Shown in pieces: positions 39,700 through 52,865 of a stretch of 64,000 bases of DNA. Position 1 is the stretch's first letter, and every line of letters begins with the position of its first letter. Location of the stretch: NCBI GenBank assembly GCA_964020975.1, contig OZ026613.1:67772692-67836691 (forward strand), in the 5' to 3' direction. The stretch is from Hermodice carunculata. Its lineage: Eukaryota; Annelida; Polychaeta; Eunicida; Amphinomidae. Both the position numbers and the translations under genes were made by a program. The notes beneath the pieces are model-generated. The model had not been told where the DNA came from, made no database searches, and saw only the letters and a program-made list of their open reading frames with translations.

Positions 39700-42258
39700 A
39701 CAAAAAATATTGCAACAACGTTGTAACCATAATAAGGAAATCTGTCTCCTCTTGCTTTTCTAATCTGCAGCTTCGACTTCATTAAAAAGACCTTAATCCC
39801 AAACAATGGTGGAGCTTGTCCAAGTCTGTCTTGGGATGCAAAATTCACGAAGATATACCCCCAATCATTGACGCCAACAATATCGTATCATGTATCACAT
39901 AAAAATGGTTAATTTTTAACTCATACTTTGCCAGCCAGTGTAAAACACTTCCTGATGTTGATGCCCCACCCCTGCCCGATTTCACGTTCCAAACTGAGGC
40001 ACGTTTATGCAATATTGCCATTAATGAAGACCGTGTTAAGAAAGTTCTATCTTCCCTGAGGCTGTCCTCTGCATCAGGCCCATATAATATAGGGAATATT
40101 CTACCGAAGAACACAGCAGATTCGATCTGTAAACCACTTACAAAAATCTTTCAACTTTCTCTTAGTCTTTCTCTTTTACCCGATGCTTGGAAGATATCTA
40201 ACAAATGTCCTCTCTTCAAAAAGGCCAATAGACTGACTAAAAACAATTATCGTCATATTTCATTGCTCTGTAATGTTTCAAAGGTGTTTGAACGACTGGT
40301 CTTTAATGCACTCAATGAATATTTGACACAAAATAACCTACTCACTTCCAAAACTTCTGGCTTTAAGGCCAATGACTCTACTGTCAATCAGGTTGTGTAT
40401 ATCCTTCCCAAATCTACAACGGCCTAGAACAGTCCAAAGACGCCAGAGTAGTGTTTCTAGATGTGTCCAAGGCGCTTGATAAGGTTTGGCATCCTGGCGT
40501 CCTTTTTAAACTTCGACAACTGGAATCTCTGATAATCTTGTAGCCTGGATTGATAGTTATCTCTGAAGCCGATTCCAACCAGTGATTATTCATTGCCAAT
40601 CTTCATCATGGCTACCTATCAAAGCAGGTGTGCCCCAGGGTTCCATTTTGGGTCCACTTCTCTTTCTGGTCTATGTTAATGTTCTAGTTAACAATATTAC
40701 ATGTGATGTCAGACTATTTGCTGATGACACCAGTCTACTTGAAGTTGTAAATAACCCCATCTCTCCATTATACATAACTGGGGAAAGTTGTGGCGTGTTA
40801 ACTTTAACGCTTTAAAGTCTCTTTCTGTGATTTTTCCAACTAAACTTGTTAAACTAAACCACCCACCCATTCATCTCGAAGACTCTGAAATACATGCGAC
40901 AGACTCTCACACTCATCTTGGTATTACTCTCAGTACCAATTTATCTTGGAATGCTCACGATACTTGTATTACCACCAAAGCAAGCCAACGAATTGCCCTT
41001 CTGCGTAGATATAAATACAAACTTACCCGCAAAGCTCTGATTAAACTCTATGTAACTATGATTCGACCTATTCTTGAATATTGTTGTGTGCTCTTTGACA
41101 ACTGTGGTCACGCCCTTTCTGATCTGATTGAATCAATACAGTTTGAAGCTGCCAAAATATGCACAGATGCATTAAGGCACACATCACATGCCAATCTCCT
41201 ATGTGAGCTTGGTTGGACAACATTCGCCAGCAGAAGGAAGCACTTTAAGTTACTTCTTCTTGAAAAAATGTATCACAACTTAACACCCTCCTATCTCTCT
41301 CAACTAATTCCTCCAACTATTAATGCTCGAAACCACCGCCACTCTAGCTTCACACATCCCATTAATTGCAAAACTAATAGCTTAGACAAATCCTTCCTTC
41401 CTGACACTATTTAGCTGTGGAACAATCTTCCTTCTCATATAAGAGACTCAATTTCCCTCCAAATATTCAAATCAAAATCTGAAAGCCACTCTTCTAGCAG
41501 TGGATTATGTTCCTGTTTACTATACCCAAGGACACAGATTTGCCAACATTTGTCATATCCACCTTCGTCTTGGATTCTCGACACTTAACTTTGATCTCTT
41601 TAAAATCAATATCATCCCACATCCTACATGTTCCCGTTGCTACCCCACTGAAGAGCTGCAACATTTTCTGTACAAAGTATTCAACTTACAGAATTAAACA
41701 TCTCAACTCCGTCATCCCTATTTTTGCTCCTGCATCCACCCGAATCTGATTATACATACAGCGAGTGACAGACTAGCTCATATCATTCGCTTTGGTAGCG
41801 ACGATTTGTCAGTTCCCGTCAACATGCAAAGTTGTGATGCTTTCCACAGATACATCATAGACACAAGACGTATATTTGTTATGTTATGCATGAGCAGTCA
41901 TTTCAAGTGAGTTAGTCGCTGATTTACATAAATTTATTTCTCATGTGTCCTTTTTGAAATTTCCTACCGCAAGTCCGTATTATTGTGAACAGGGATGTAT
42001 ATGTGTACATTCTACCTGTAATGAACTATTTTGCTTTGTTTTTCATTTTGGTGACTTTAACTATTTTGATTTTCGTATGCGGGGTAAAAATCTGAAACAT
42101 GTGTACAACTTTGTTAATTGGGTAACTTCATGTTTTGTCCTGCTTATTTTGTAATATACATTTTGTGTGTCACTCCATGTTCTGAAGACCCCCCCCCCCG
42201 ATTAGTGACATCTCGATGTACTATAGTGCGACCCAGTTGAAAAAATATGTTTAAACAA
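39700..42258 (+). mobile_element. CR1-like LINE, RT to 3' end, broken
   Basis: The plus strand is colinear with the intact LINE from the linker on: RVKKVLSSLRLSSASGPYNI, LPDAWKISNKCPLFKKAN, LLCNVSKVFERLVFNALNEY, AGVPQGSILGPLLFLVYVNV, RLFADDTSLLEVVNNP (catalytic FADD kept), LYVTMIRPILEYCCVLFDNC, RHTSHANLLCELGWTTFA. It ends with CCCAGTTGAAAAAATATG and TTTAAAC. It is 5' truncated with several frameshifts. It sits in opposite orientation inside the LINE of 38.83-43.29 kb. Confidence 0.88.
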
Positions 42259-43290
42259 AAATGCAACCACTTTTTTTCCTTTTTAACATGTTTTGCATGA
42301 CAGTGAAGTATTTACCACCCACACTTCGTTGCCTTAGTTTTATGAAAAGAGCCCTCCAGTTGACAAAATCAAAGGCTTTAGTGAAATCAACAAAACCAAC
42401 ATATTGAGGTTTACCTAAGGATTTCTGCTTTTGAATGAGGGTGTACAGCACATAAACATTATCAACTTATATTGACCTGTTGGAAGACAGAATGTTTGAA
42501 AACATGTCTGCCATTTCAAATGGATTCGAACAATTTACCAAGAGTATTAAGCAGGGTAATTTTCCGATAATCATCTGGCCTTGTTTGTCCTCCTTTTTGT
42601 CCAAGGGATTAATGATACCCATAGACCACTGAGCAGGAAAATTTCCAGATTTCAATATAAAGTTATACAGGGCTAGCAAGTGTGGTACCAGAATTTCTTC
42701 AGCGTAGTTTTAAAACTCGCCACTGATTCCATCATGACCAGGATCATTTGAATTTTTCAAATTGCGTAAATACCGCTTCAGTTCTGCTTCACTGATTGGC
42801 TCATTCAGAATATTCCGGATTATTTTTAACTTGTTTGGATCTAGAATATCAGCATTATCATCTAAAACCTGAGTTCAGTAGATGAGGCAGAAACTGTGCG
42901 TCAAAATAATCCGTATTAGGTGGAGCAATACTATCCCTAAAATAAGAATGCATATCCTCAAAATCAACTGTGCAAGTCTGAGAGGTTCTAGATTTACTCT
43001 TCAGAAAACGCATAATGACCCTAAAGAAGTGCACTGAATATCTCCATGGACATAGACAATTTGTCTCCAGGCCTAACTGGGCTACACTCTTTACTTCGTC
43101 TTCATTTAAATTTGGCTTTTGAGAAGTCTTGTCACTTTTAATTAGGAATTTCCATTTATTTAAACACATTTTGGGAAATTCGCATTTGGACTCTGCCCAT
43201 AATATTTGCAAGTTATAGCAAATTGAAAAGTATTTTGTCATGACACCACACAGAAACCCGAGAGGCTGACCTAGCACGTCTCCGGCATTT

Positions 43291-44620
43291 TGTTTACTAT
43301 TCTATTGGCCAGCAGTCATAGCAATATGAATAAATGTCATACTTGTCCGTGAACAATTTTGAGATTGCCCACCTTTTGTAGTGTGTTTTGAGGTGTTAAA
43401 GACATTAAAACATTTTTTTTTCAAGGAGGAGTGAAGTAGGACTTCAAAGCAATTTTGAACAAAATTAATAGATTCCGCGTTTTGCGATTGTATGGAGAGA
43501 GTTGTGGGTAACCAGTGGAGACCCCTCCTCCTGTCCTATAATAATTGAGCGGACAGAAATCCAATGACAGAAAAACAAACTAAGTGGAGATAACTTACCT
43601 GATAAAAGTATGTTGAAATGTGGTGACGTCCAATCAATCATAATCAGGCTGTCAAGGAAGCTCTCATCAGGTTATTCATTATATGTTAGCCTACGTGCAA
43701 TATGGAACATTTTCAGTACACATAATGCGTCTGACTAACTTTTAGGGCACGCGTGTCAAATGAGTACATTTTTTTAACCATCGGGTTACTTTTTTTGCAA
43801 ATATTCAGTATGGGAAGCTGTAAAAAAAAGGTGCAGGTAGGGGGTGAGGGTGGAATGACTCTTCTGGATCACAGGTAACGCTACCTTTTAAGGCCTTTTT
43901 CACAGATCACGGTAAATTCATCAGGCCATATTAAAATCAGATGAAAATCTGAATCGCATTGTCGACAAAAGAACTAGATATCACATTCACATATACCGGC
44001 AAAGTTCCAATTACATATGACATGTACTTGTCTGGTAATTATAGCTGTATTATCCAAAAAACCTGGACAGGATAAAGGGATCCATATCCTTCCAGTTCCA
44101 ATGTCAAAGGCCATTAAAATGGGAAGTATCCCGATACAACAAACATCGCATGATGTGGCAAAGGGGTCTCACTAAAATTAACCAATTACAACTATGTTTC
44201 CTCGTCATCTTTCCATTTTCAAAAGAAAAAGTACTACAGCTATCATTACAGGATAAAAGTGAAACTTGCCACGCCGTGTCAGGAGTACAAGAAGTAAGGC
44301 TGCCCTCATTCCTGGGCGGATCACCCTTCGTGCGACGGAAGCAATGTTTTGGTCTGTTTGTTTTCGTGTGCGGAAAAGTAACGGTTACACCTTTTGTCAC
44401 AGGACAGTGCGTCACAGATGGTTTTTGTGCGATGAACTGCATGTATACCAAGTACCATTAAAACCCATGATTGCGAAACCAAATGTAATTACTAATGCAT
44501 GGACTCCTAGATAAAACATCGACAGGCCTGGTCGACCAAGGGGGAAGGGTAGAGTGGAGAAGGGGAAGTGGTGAAGGTTTTAATACCCATTATGTTTTGT
44601 TGTTCAAAATTAAATAAAAA
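43291..44620. other. no gene recognised
   Basis: A plus-strand open run at 44,150-44,461 (103 codons) overlaps minus-strand open runs and has no recognisable domain. Otherwise unremarkable AT-rich sequence. Confidence 0.45.
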
Positions 44621-44624
44621 ATCG

Positions 44625-45840
44625 AAGAGAATATTCGCTTTAGAGGAAATCTGTCTGTGTGCCTTCAAAAGTTGCAAATATGACTAGATGAACATTTCAA
44701 AGTCCAAGTGACCTTGCTTTTGACTTTAAAAGGTCACACGTAAATTACAATAAATGTGTAGTGTTGCAATACCTACTATTTCAGTTCAACATGATTAAAA
44801 TTGGATGAAAATTAACCACGATATGGCTAACAGAAACTTTCAAAGGTCCAAATGATCTTGAACTTTAACCTTTATAGGTTACATGTGACTAACAAAAATG
44901 TGCAGTGTTGCAATACCTACAATTTGTGCCCAACTTGACTGAAAGTGGATGAAAATTGGCCATCTTGTGGTCAGATGAAACTTCCAAAGGTACAAATAAC
45001 CTTAACCTTTGACCTTTAGTGGTTACATGTTCATTACAAAAAGATGCAGTGTTGCAATACCTTTAATTTGGTCCAACTTAGTCAAAATTGGATAAAAATA
45101 GACTGATTTATGACTAGATGAAAATTTCAAATGGCAAAATGACATCGACGCTTGACCTTTAGAAGTCACACGTAGATTACAAAAAATGCGCAATGCTTCA
45201 ATACCGACAATTTGAGTCCAACATGATAACAATTGGAGGAAAATTGACTGAGTTTTGGCTGGATGAAAATTTTAAAGCTCCAAATGACCATGACCTTTGA
45301 CCTTTAGAGGTCACATGCATATTACAAAAGTGTGCAGTGTCATAATATCTACAATTTGAGCCCAACATGGTCAAAACCAGATCAAAATTCACTGAGTTAT
45401 GACTCGAAGAAAATGTTAAAGATCCAATTGACATTGACCTTTGAGTTTTAAAGGTCACATGTAAAGTACAGAAATGACCTTGAACGTGATCTTTGACCCT
45501 GATCCGGCCATCGACCTCGACATAGCCTTTGACCTTGGCATGACCTTTGACCTTTGCCATGCTCTTTTACCTCAACATGACCTAAGATTGGAAAGAATTC
45601 AAGATTTAAAATTTCAAATGCCATTAATATGCAAAATCTTCAACATATTTTCCCCTCTTTATTAAAAGACAAATATTCATGTATAGACCTATAAACATGC
45701 CATGTTTGACGTTTCTAAGTGTAAAAGTGTTTGAGAAAACTGGCGAACAAAATTTGGCAGTAAGGAGGAAAGAAAGGAGGAAAGAAAAAAACTCTAGGAA
45801 AAACAGAATGTCGGTGTTGGCACACAGACATAACTACTGA
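44625..45840 (-). mobile_element. non-autonomous Helitron-like element, copy 2 with 144-bp minisatellite
   Basis: On the minus strand the 5' end reads A|TCAGTAGTTATGTCTGTG, with a terminal palindrome TGTCTGTGTGCCAACACCGACA, here imperfect, and TTTTTCCTAGAG. A GAAA-rich stretch (45,770-45,790), the line CAAACATGGCATGTTTATAG and an AGGTCA-rich block (45,470-45,575) follow. Then come at least five 144-bp minisatellite units. The 3' hairpin region (GGCACACAGACAGATTTCC) is diverged and the CTRR end is not intact. No coding capacity. Confidence 0.68.
44650..45480. repeat. 144-bp minisatellite, at least five units
   Basis: The landmark GTGTTGCAATACC begins at 44,761, 44,905, 45,049, 45,193 and 45,337 (the last two with changes), an exact 144-nt period. 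Each unit carries a TGACCTTTGACCTTT-like block and ATTGGATGAAAATTGACC-like text. The same unit, reversed, occurs at 59.76-60.18 kb. Confidence 0.93.
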
Positions 45841-45903
45841 TGTCGTAAATACAAGAAGTTAGACGTAAGACGTCCTACATCGAGTGTTGTTGTTAAGTTG
45901 GAC

Positions 45904-45908
<5 letters not shown>

Positions 45909-45934
<26 letters not shown>
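45909..45934. repeat. poly(A) run
   Basis: A run of A residues shortly beyond the Helitron-like element. It could be the tail of an unrecognised retroposon. Confidence 0.9.
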
Positions 45935-45936
<2 letters not shown>

Positions 45937-46139
45937 AGATTGGATCACAAAACTTCGGATATGTAACCAGTATATCTGGTCACTTCAAATAACGGTCTGG
46001 CTCCCATGAATGTCTGGTCAATCACAGCGTCTCAAGACATGTTAAAATTATTGGGCTCACGAAATAGGTATAGAATTCACGTGGCAGATGCATTCACGCC
46101 ATGAAAATACAATGGCGAGTGGGACCTTTTAGCTCAGCT

Positions 46140-46745
46140 GACATGTTTTCCGTAGGCAGAGACTTTTGGAGGCTCAGTCGTTCGTCTGTCTGTTAACAAT
46201 TACATTTTCGACTTCTCCAAAAACGTCAGCCAGATTCACTTCAAACTTGGTTTGGATTGCACCGTGGGTGGGTCTCTACCAATTTTGTTCAAATTGTCAG
46301 GCTTCGCTAACTTACGATTTTTGTTGTTCTTTTTTGGCAAAATCCTCAAAAAATCAGCTCCGAAACCTTTCGGCGATTCGCTACGACCTTAATTTTTTTA
46401 GCAGGTGGCGTTGCATTTTTTAATATATTTTTATGTGTTTATGCTATTTTGGACTTCCCCAAAAACTGTGCCGCAAATTATGCTGAAACTTTGCGCAAAT
46501 ATACATTGTGGAAGGGACAAAGTTGTTCAAAAGGTGCTCAGGATCCCTGTTTTCCACTTTTTTTTCAATACGGTCAAAAACACTCTTGGTGAGTGGTATG
46601 TTAGTCAGTTGGAATTGCAATGATAATATACATTTTTGACTTCTTCTCCGATGCCATTAACAATATTCACATCAAAATTGATGGAAATATACCTTGTGTG
46701 GGTCTCTGAAGTGCTCTACAAATGGTTACACTTCAGTAATATTTG
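46140..46745. repeat. diverged tandem repeat (TTCGACTTCTCC family), first block
   Basis: Units share ATTTTCGACTTCTCC, a CAGATTCACTTCAAACTTGG line and GGGTGGGTCTCTACC. They begin near 46,190, 46,435 and 46,625. Related units recur near 47,985, 48,830 and 49,460. A TTTTAGCTCAGCTG word at 46,129 may mark the outer edge of the element. Confidence 0.7.
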
Positions 46746-46746
46746 G

Positions 46747-46882
<136 letters not shown>

Positions 46883-46899
46883 GGGACGCCGTTTCGTGT

Positions 46900-47290
46900 T
46901 TTGTTCAGTATTTGATCAGAGGATTAAAAATTTGATCAGAAGAACATATAGATTTATTCTTAGGAACAAATGTTCGATCAGGTGAATAAATGAGTAAATA
47001 TTTAATCAGAAGACTAGATATTTAATCACACGATCAAATACAGTATAATTGTTCTTCTGATCAAATTGATTTGATGAGAAGAACAAACTTATTTAATCAG
47101 AAGATCAAATAGATTTTTTCCGAGGAACAAATAAAATGAATTTGATCACATGAAAAACTGCATTTTTTCACATGACAAAATCGATTTGTTCTCCTGATCA
47201 AATAGAATAAGGTATATCCCGATTTACTCACCTGAACAAATATATTTGTTCCCGTGATCAAATTTATTTGATCTGCTGAATAGATACAAG
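46900..47290. repeat. irregular array of TTTGATCA and GAACAAAT words on both strands
   Basis: About 15 units of the pattern TTGATCA, three or four bases, then GAACAAAT or GATCAAAT occur in both orientations (TTGATCAGAAGAACA, ATTTGTTCTCCTGATCAAAT and so on). Period is loosely 20-30 nt. The word is nearly self-complementary. No coding potential. Confidence 0.8.
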
Positions 47291-48940
47291 TTTTTCTACT
47301 AGCAGATAATAATTACTCCCTCTTGTATGCTGCTAGTCACTTCCGGTAGTCTGTGTTACTATAACACGCAAGACATACAATCTCGAACTTTTGACATTTT
47401 CTCTATATAGCAACAATAAGTATGGGCCAGGAGACGGAGCTAGTTGTCACAGGGTTAGGTTGTCATCATCCACTTTTTCAGAATCTCATTTAACAACGCT
47501 TGGTTTTTTCTAGGCTCCGATTAATAGTTGAAAACATTTGAGGAAAAAAAATCTGATTTCCAGCAAAAGACACGTTATAATCGTTCGTAATGAAAGAAAG
47601 AAAGTGAGGGAGGGAGGGAGGAAGAGAAAGAAAGAAAAATGCTCACATCCTTCCCAAAAGCAGTGCCTAAGCACCATGAAATGTCAAACTAACATATTGG
47701 ATTATATCTCTGTATTATGGTGGATGGCATGCATATGGTTATTGTTAGACACTACTAGGTAAGTGTCTATGCTGTTTCCTTTGTTTTTGCTAATTTTAAC
47801 CCTGAGTGACATTCAAAGGTTAAACTGACGTATTGTCTTATATCTCAGTAATATAAACGTTTTGTCAACTATTGGAAAGCACTAATATAGTACATGTACA
47901 GAGTAGTAAAATTTGCTCTTGCAGAAACATCACATGCCAGTCAGCAGAGCACAAGATGATCATAGTCCTCTTGGTTTGAATTTTTATGTGTTTTTGCTAT
48001 TTTCGACTTCTTCTCCCAAGTGCATGTTCGATTCTCTTCAAACTTGATTGGATCTTATCTGGACTCGATCCCAGCTAAGTTTGTTCACTACATGTTTCTG
48101 TTTGAATATCCTGATTATGTACCGAATAATCAAAATTAGGATGTTTTGGACTTAAACGTTTCCAAACTTGACAGAGAAATAGCAAGACGTGAAGTCAGGC
48201 AGCCATTATCTTCCAGGAGCACTATCTAAATTGCTTTTTAAGACAAAGAGTGGTACTATACATATACAGAGGCAGGGCTAATATCCCAATACTTAAAAGA
48301 AGAGCAAAGTGAAACAGACACATTGCACATGTATGCAGGGTTACAAAAATCTGAGAAATCGTTACCCACATTCTTGTTGCTTGAATGTCTAGACTGACAG
48401 GACGCCCAAATGTATAGAATATGTACCATGTTACACTCATTAGCAATATTCAACAAAGGAATTACCGGTAAGGGAACGCTTAAATGTCGGTATATATGGA
48501 TAGCAGCGAATCAGACATGATGGGTTATATCTCTGTAATGGTGGACCGTAGGCCTACAGTTACTATCAATGGCTATAAGAAAGTACCCATGGGATTTCTT
48601 TTGGTTTTGTTAAAGTTGACCCTCGGTGGCCTTGAAAGGTCAAACTGACCTGTTGGCTTATATCTTTGGACTTGTGGATCCTCTCACATTTCATTTGATA
48701 ACTGATGACTCCAGAACTGGTTGTGTTGCACTAGATCCGTGATTTGTGGCGAATTTTTCAGTTTAGGTACTTATCGGCCAATGAAAACATAATGTTGATA
48801 TAGGACGATGGCGATAACAACGTATGGCAATTCACATTTTCGACTTTTCCAAAACCGTCGGCCAGATTCAGCTCAAGTTTGGTAGAGATATGTCTCAGGT
48901 GTGTCTCTTGTGAGTTTGTTCAATTGGTCAAAGTCCAGAT
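47291..48940. repeat. second block of diverged repeats
   Basis: Words such as AAACTGACCTGTTGGCTTAT and TATATCTCTGTAATGGTGGA recur near 47,685, 47,820, 48,520 and 48,640. Units of the TTCGACTTCT family lie near 47,995 and 48,840. No gene is supported. Confidence 0.6.
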
Positions 48941-49340
48941 TTTCAAAAAAAAATAATAATAATAAAATAAATAAAATAAAAATAAAGAAGTATAATTCGC
49001 ACGGGTCTCATGTTTGGGGGCCTTTCGGGAACTAAAAAAAAGACAAAAAAAGAAAACAACTCCCCCCAAAAAACAACAACAAAAAAACACACAAAAAAAA
49101 GAAAAAAAAAAAAAAAAAACCCAAAAACGATTAAAAAAACAAAAGCAAAAACAAAAAACGAAAAAAACAAACAAAAAAAAAAACAAAAAAACAACAAACA
49201 AGGACAAAAAAACAAAAAAACAAAAAAACAAAAACAAAAACAAAAAAAAAAACAAAAAAAAAAAAAAAAAAAAACAATAAAAAAAAAAGAACAAAAGCAA
49301 ACAAACAAAACAAAACAAAAATCCCCCCCCCCCCCCCCAA
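48941..49340. repeat. (AAAAAC)n-like A-rich tract ending in a C-run
   Basis: Almost pure A with scattered C and occasional G, then about 17 C. The Lys/Asn-rich and Phe-rich frames here are artefacts. A smaller copy of the motif (C-run next to A-rich) is at 49,783-49,862. Confidence 0.95.
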
Positions 49341-51385
49341 AGAAAAATCCTTCAGACCCACTTGGCCAATTTCTTTGGAATTACACAGAGACACTTCAGT
49401 ATACCTTTATATCTTGTTCTACAGATGGCGCTGCGATTTCAGCTATTTGTCATGACTTTTTTGTGTGCTTTTGTAATTTTCGATTTCGTCTCCTGAACTA
49501 CGAGCTCGATTTTCTCCAACATCGATGAAATGTATCTTGACTCAATCTCCATTGCTCTAGATAGGTGTACCTGCATTTGCTGATTAATATCGACGTTTTG
49601 AACATGAAGTGATGATTGGCAAGAGTACATGTTCGCGTGGGAACTGTAAAGCTACCAGGGTACATGCATTCAGGTACAGGTAATTCCCCCCCCCCCCGAC
49701 CTGTGAGTAAAATCAGTTTCGGACTTTGGATGTAATTTGGGTGAGTCTCTACCAACTGTCTTCATATGGTCACGCCCAAACAAAACAAAACATCCCCGGA
49801 AACATGCAAACACCCCCCCCCCCCCCAAAAAAAAGAAACCCCGAAACAAAACAAACCAAAAATCAAATTGACAACCAGTTGGCATATCAGCTTCAGAGGT
49901 ATTAGGGGTATTCCGCAGGTAAATATGTCAATATGTTTTGCTGCCCGAAATACCCTGGTGTTTGTGTACCTCTTATATTTGTCCCTTGACTCAGTTAAAT
50001 ATTTAACCAAACATTCCACATGGTAAATAATACAAAAAAAACAAAAACAAAAAACAAAAAAAACAACAACATGAAAATCATAATGGAATAAGATTTAAAA
50101 CTATGAACACATACACCTACTAACAATTGCAAGACATAGAATAAAATGCAAAATTATGTTTCGTGCATATTAGAATATGCAGAATAAGTTGAAACTTCCA
50201 GTCCACAGATTCCATATCTAACAGGTAGACCAGGTTGTCTTGTTCTTTATGTTCTCAACAAGCCGAAAAACGGGCAGTGTTATTGTGAGCCCAGCCAGAC
50301 ACATTGGGGCATTCCATATTGTCGTTCATGTAAAGACCCAAATACCTTGCTATAGTATCTTACCTGGGTTTAAGTTGTCCTATCTTAGGTATTGTGTGAC
50401 TTGTATTGTCATGAGGTAGTTGTCTTTCTTTCCTCAAGACGTAATAGAACCGGTCCATGATCTCTTTCCCAAGTATAAAAGTGCCATATGTGGTGTAATT
50501 TGGTTCAAATATACTGTTCAACTAACCATAGGACCTTAAATTTAAACAGACATAAAAAATGTTGACACCATCAGAAGCACAAAAGGCCAATCCAAATGTT
50601 GAGGGGACCACCAGATGTATTTTAGTCAAAAATAATTGCAGGATACTTGTGGCATCGGCCAGTTAACTTATAATCATTTGTCTATTCTTACACTCCATAT
50701 TCCAAGTAGGCCATTGTACGACCTTTCTTCTGATGGTGAATGTTAAATTATCACTCATATCAGTTTGCCTGCAAACATTTAGGATAACAAATAATTTTAC
50801 AATACCTGTTTGACCCAATATGAATTGCTGTCATGACAATGTTCAGATCTGGCAAATGTTAGCTAACCTTTTTGCCCTTGTCAAAGCCACATGCAGCTTT
50901 TGTCGCATTGTAACATTTGTTTCGTGCATGGGAGCTGTTGCCGCACTCATAGGTAGTCGTACTTTATTGGCTTTCATCAATTAATAGCTTGTTGTGAAGT
51001 GAAGTAATGTTTTGTGCAGTGCCCCCTCTGTTAGTGCTAATCTATTACAAACAAAAAGGCTAATGAGTTGTGTACCTGAAATCTACATGGGCTTGCCTTT
51101 AAAGGATCTCACTAAATTTGATCTGGTCTCATACCTTGGCAAAAATTATAACTCTTACATTTGATTGTTTCGACTATTCATACCGCATTCGAGTCTGTTA
51201 TATGCTGACACTCTCAAAGGCATGTTTATGTGTTTATTTTACGCATTACTACTTTCAAACTCATGATTTTATATTAATGTAACATATTTCTACACTCAGA
51301 CTCATGATTATGTTTTTCATGATACTTCATATTCGAAGGTCTAATGCGATCTTTTCCAAATAATGCTGCTTGATTTTGAATCATA
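49341..51385. other. no gene; repeat remnants
   Basis: Units of the TTCGACTTCT family lie up to about 49,770. At 50,220-50,520 a weak minus-strand LINE-like patch (YLGLYMNDN after frame choice) may exist but is too degraded to support. The rest is AT-rich with no exon that I recognise. Confidence 0.45.
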
Positions 51386-51389
51386 TCAA

Positions 51390-52345
<956 letters not shown>

Positions 52346-52627
52346 GGAAAATTTAGTTTAAACATATTTATTTTCACTGGATTACCCAATAGTACATGAA
52401 ATATGACTAATCTAGGGGTTCTCCAGACACGGAGACGCACAAAATGATATATACAAGACGCATAGGACAATACAATGTACAAACATGTGACTATGTACTC
52501 TGGTAGACATGCTGTAATACAATTAAACAACAAAAACAATATCTAACATTCCAATCCAATTAAGAAAACATGCATATATACACGAATATGCTTAGTAGCA
52601 AGCTAATTCGTCCTCAGCACAGGGAGC

Positions 52628-52765
52628 GACTGAAGGGGAGGTTATAGCTTGCTGGGCGCGGCTGAAGCACCCTGGCTGCAAACTCACACTGCCACTGTGG
52701 AGCCGCCAGTGCGCCCAGTAGCTCGGGTGTTCCTTCCCGCCTTGTCATTGTCGACCCACCTGTGG
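52628..52765 (-). promoter_or_regulatory. conserved LINE 3' UTR block, copy 1
   Basis: Read on the minus strand, ACAATGACAAGGCGGG, then GAACACCCGAGCT, GGCTCCACAGTGGCAGTGTG, GTGCTTCAGCCGCGCC and ACCTCCCCTTCAGTCG appear in this order. The same blocks in the same order occur at 57,826-57,985 in a LINE whose protein is much more diverged. It is a candidate RT-recognition or RNA-structure module. Confidence 0.8.
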
Positions 52766-52865
52766 AGACACGATAGAGGACATGGTACATACGTTGAACA
52801 TACAAATACACTGCAATGGTATATGCTGGTTTCGGGATACATATATATAATAAGATACTACACGG

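Larger units (their letters stand above)
38830..43290 (-). mobile_element. LINE, second lineage, split by two plus-strand LINE insertions
   Basis: Three colinear minus-strand pieces belong to one element. Piece 1 (43,290-42,262) has linker and RT motifs (FPAQWSMGIINPLDKKEDKQ, YVGFVDFTKAFDFVNWRAL, KLRQRSVGGKYFTVMQNML). Piece 2 (39,690-39,460) has the palm (KYGVFQGGIISLKLFTEYSN, FYYLLYTHDLVHFS, the YADD box changed to YTHD). Piece 3 (39,070-38,830) has the thumb (KYLGIVFDSAKRHG, ESQILPILEYGCEV). The gaps are filled by LINEs of the opposite strand at 39,105-39,455 and 39,700-42,258. The lineage differs from the CR1-like group. Confidence 0.82.

Noticed and set aside
48920-49528. Lys/Asn-rich 172-residue frame and Phe-rich frames
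   Set aside because: Low-complexity A/C tract; composition alone opens the frames.
50220-50520. Another LINE fragment
   Set aside because: Only a YLG-like word in a heavily broken frame; too weak to annotate.
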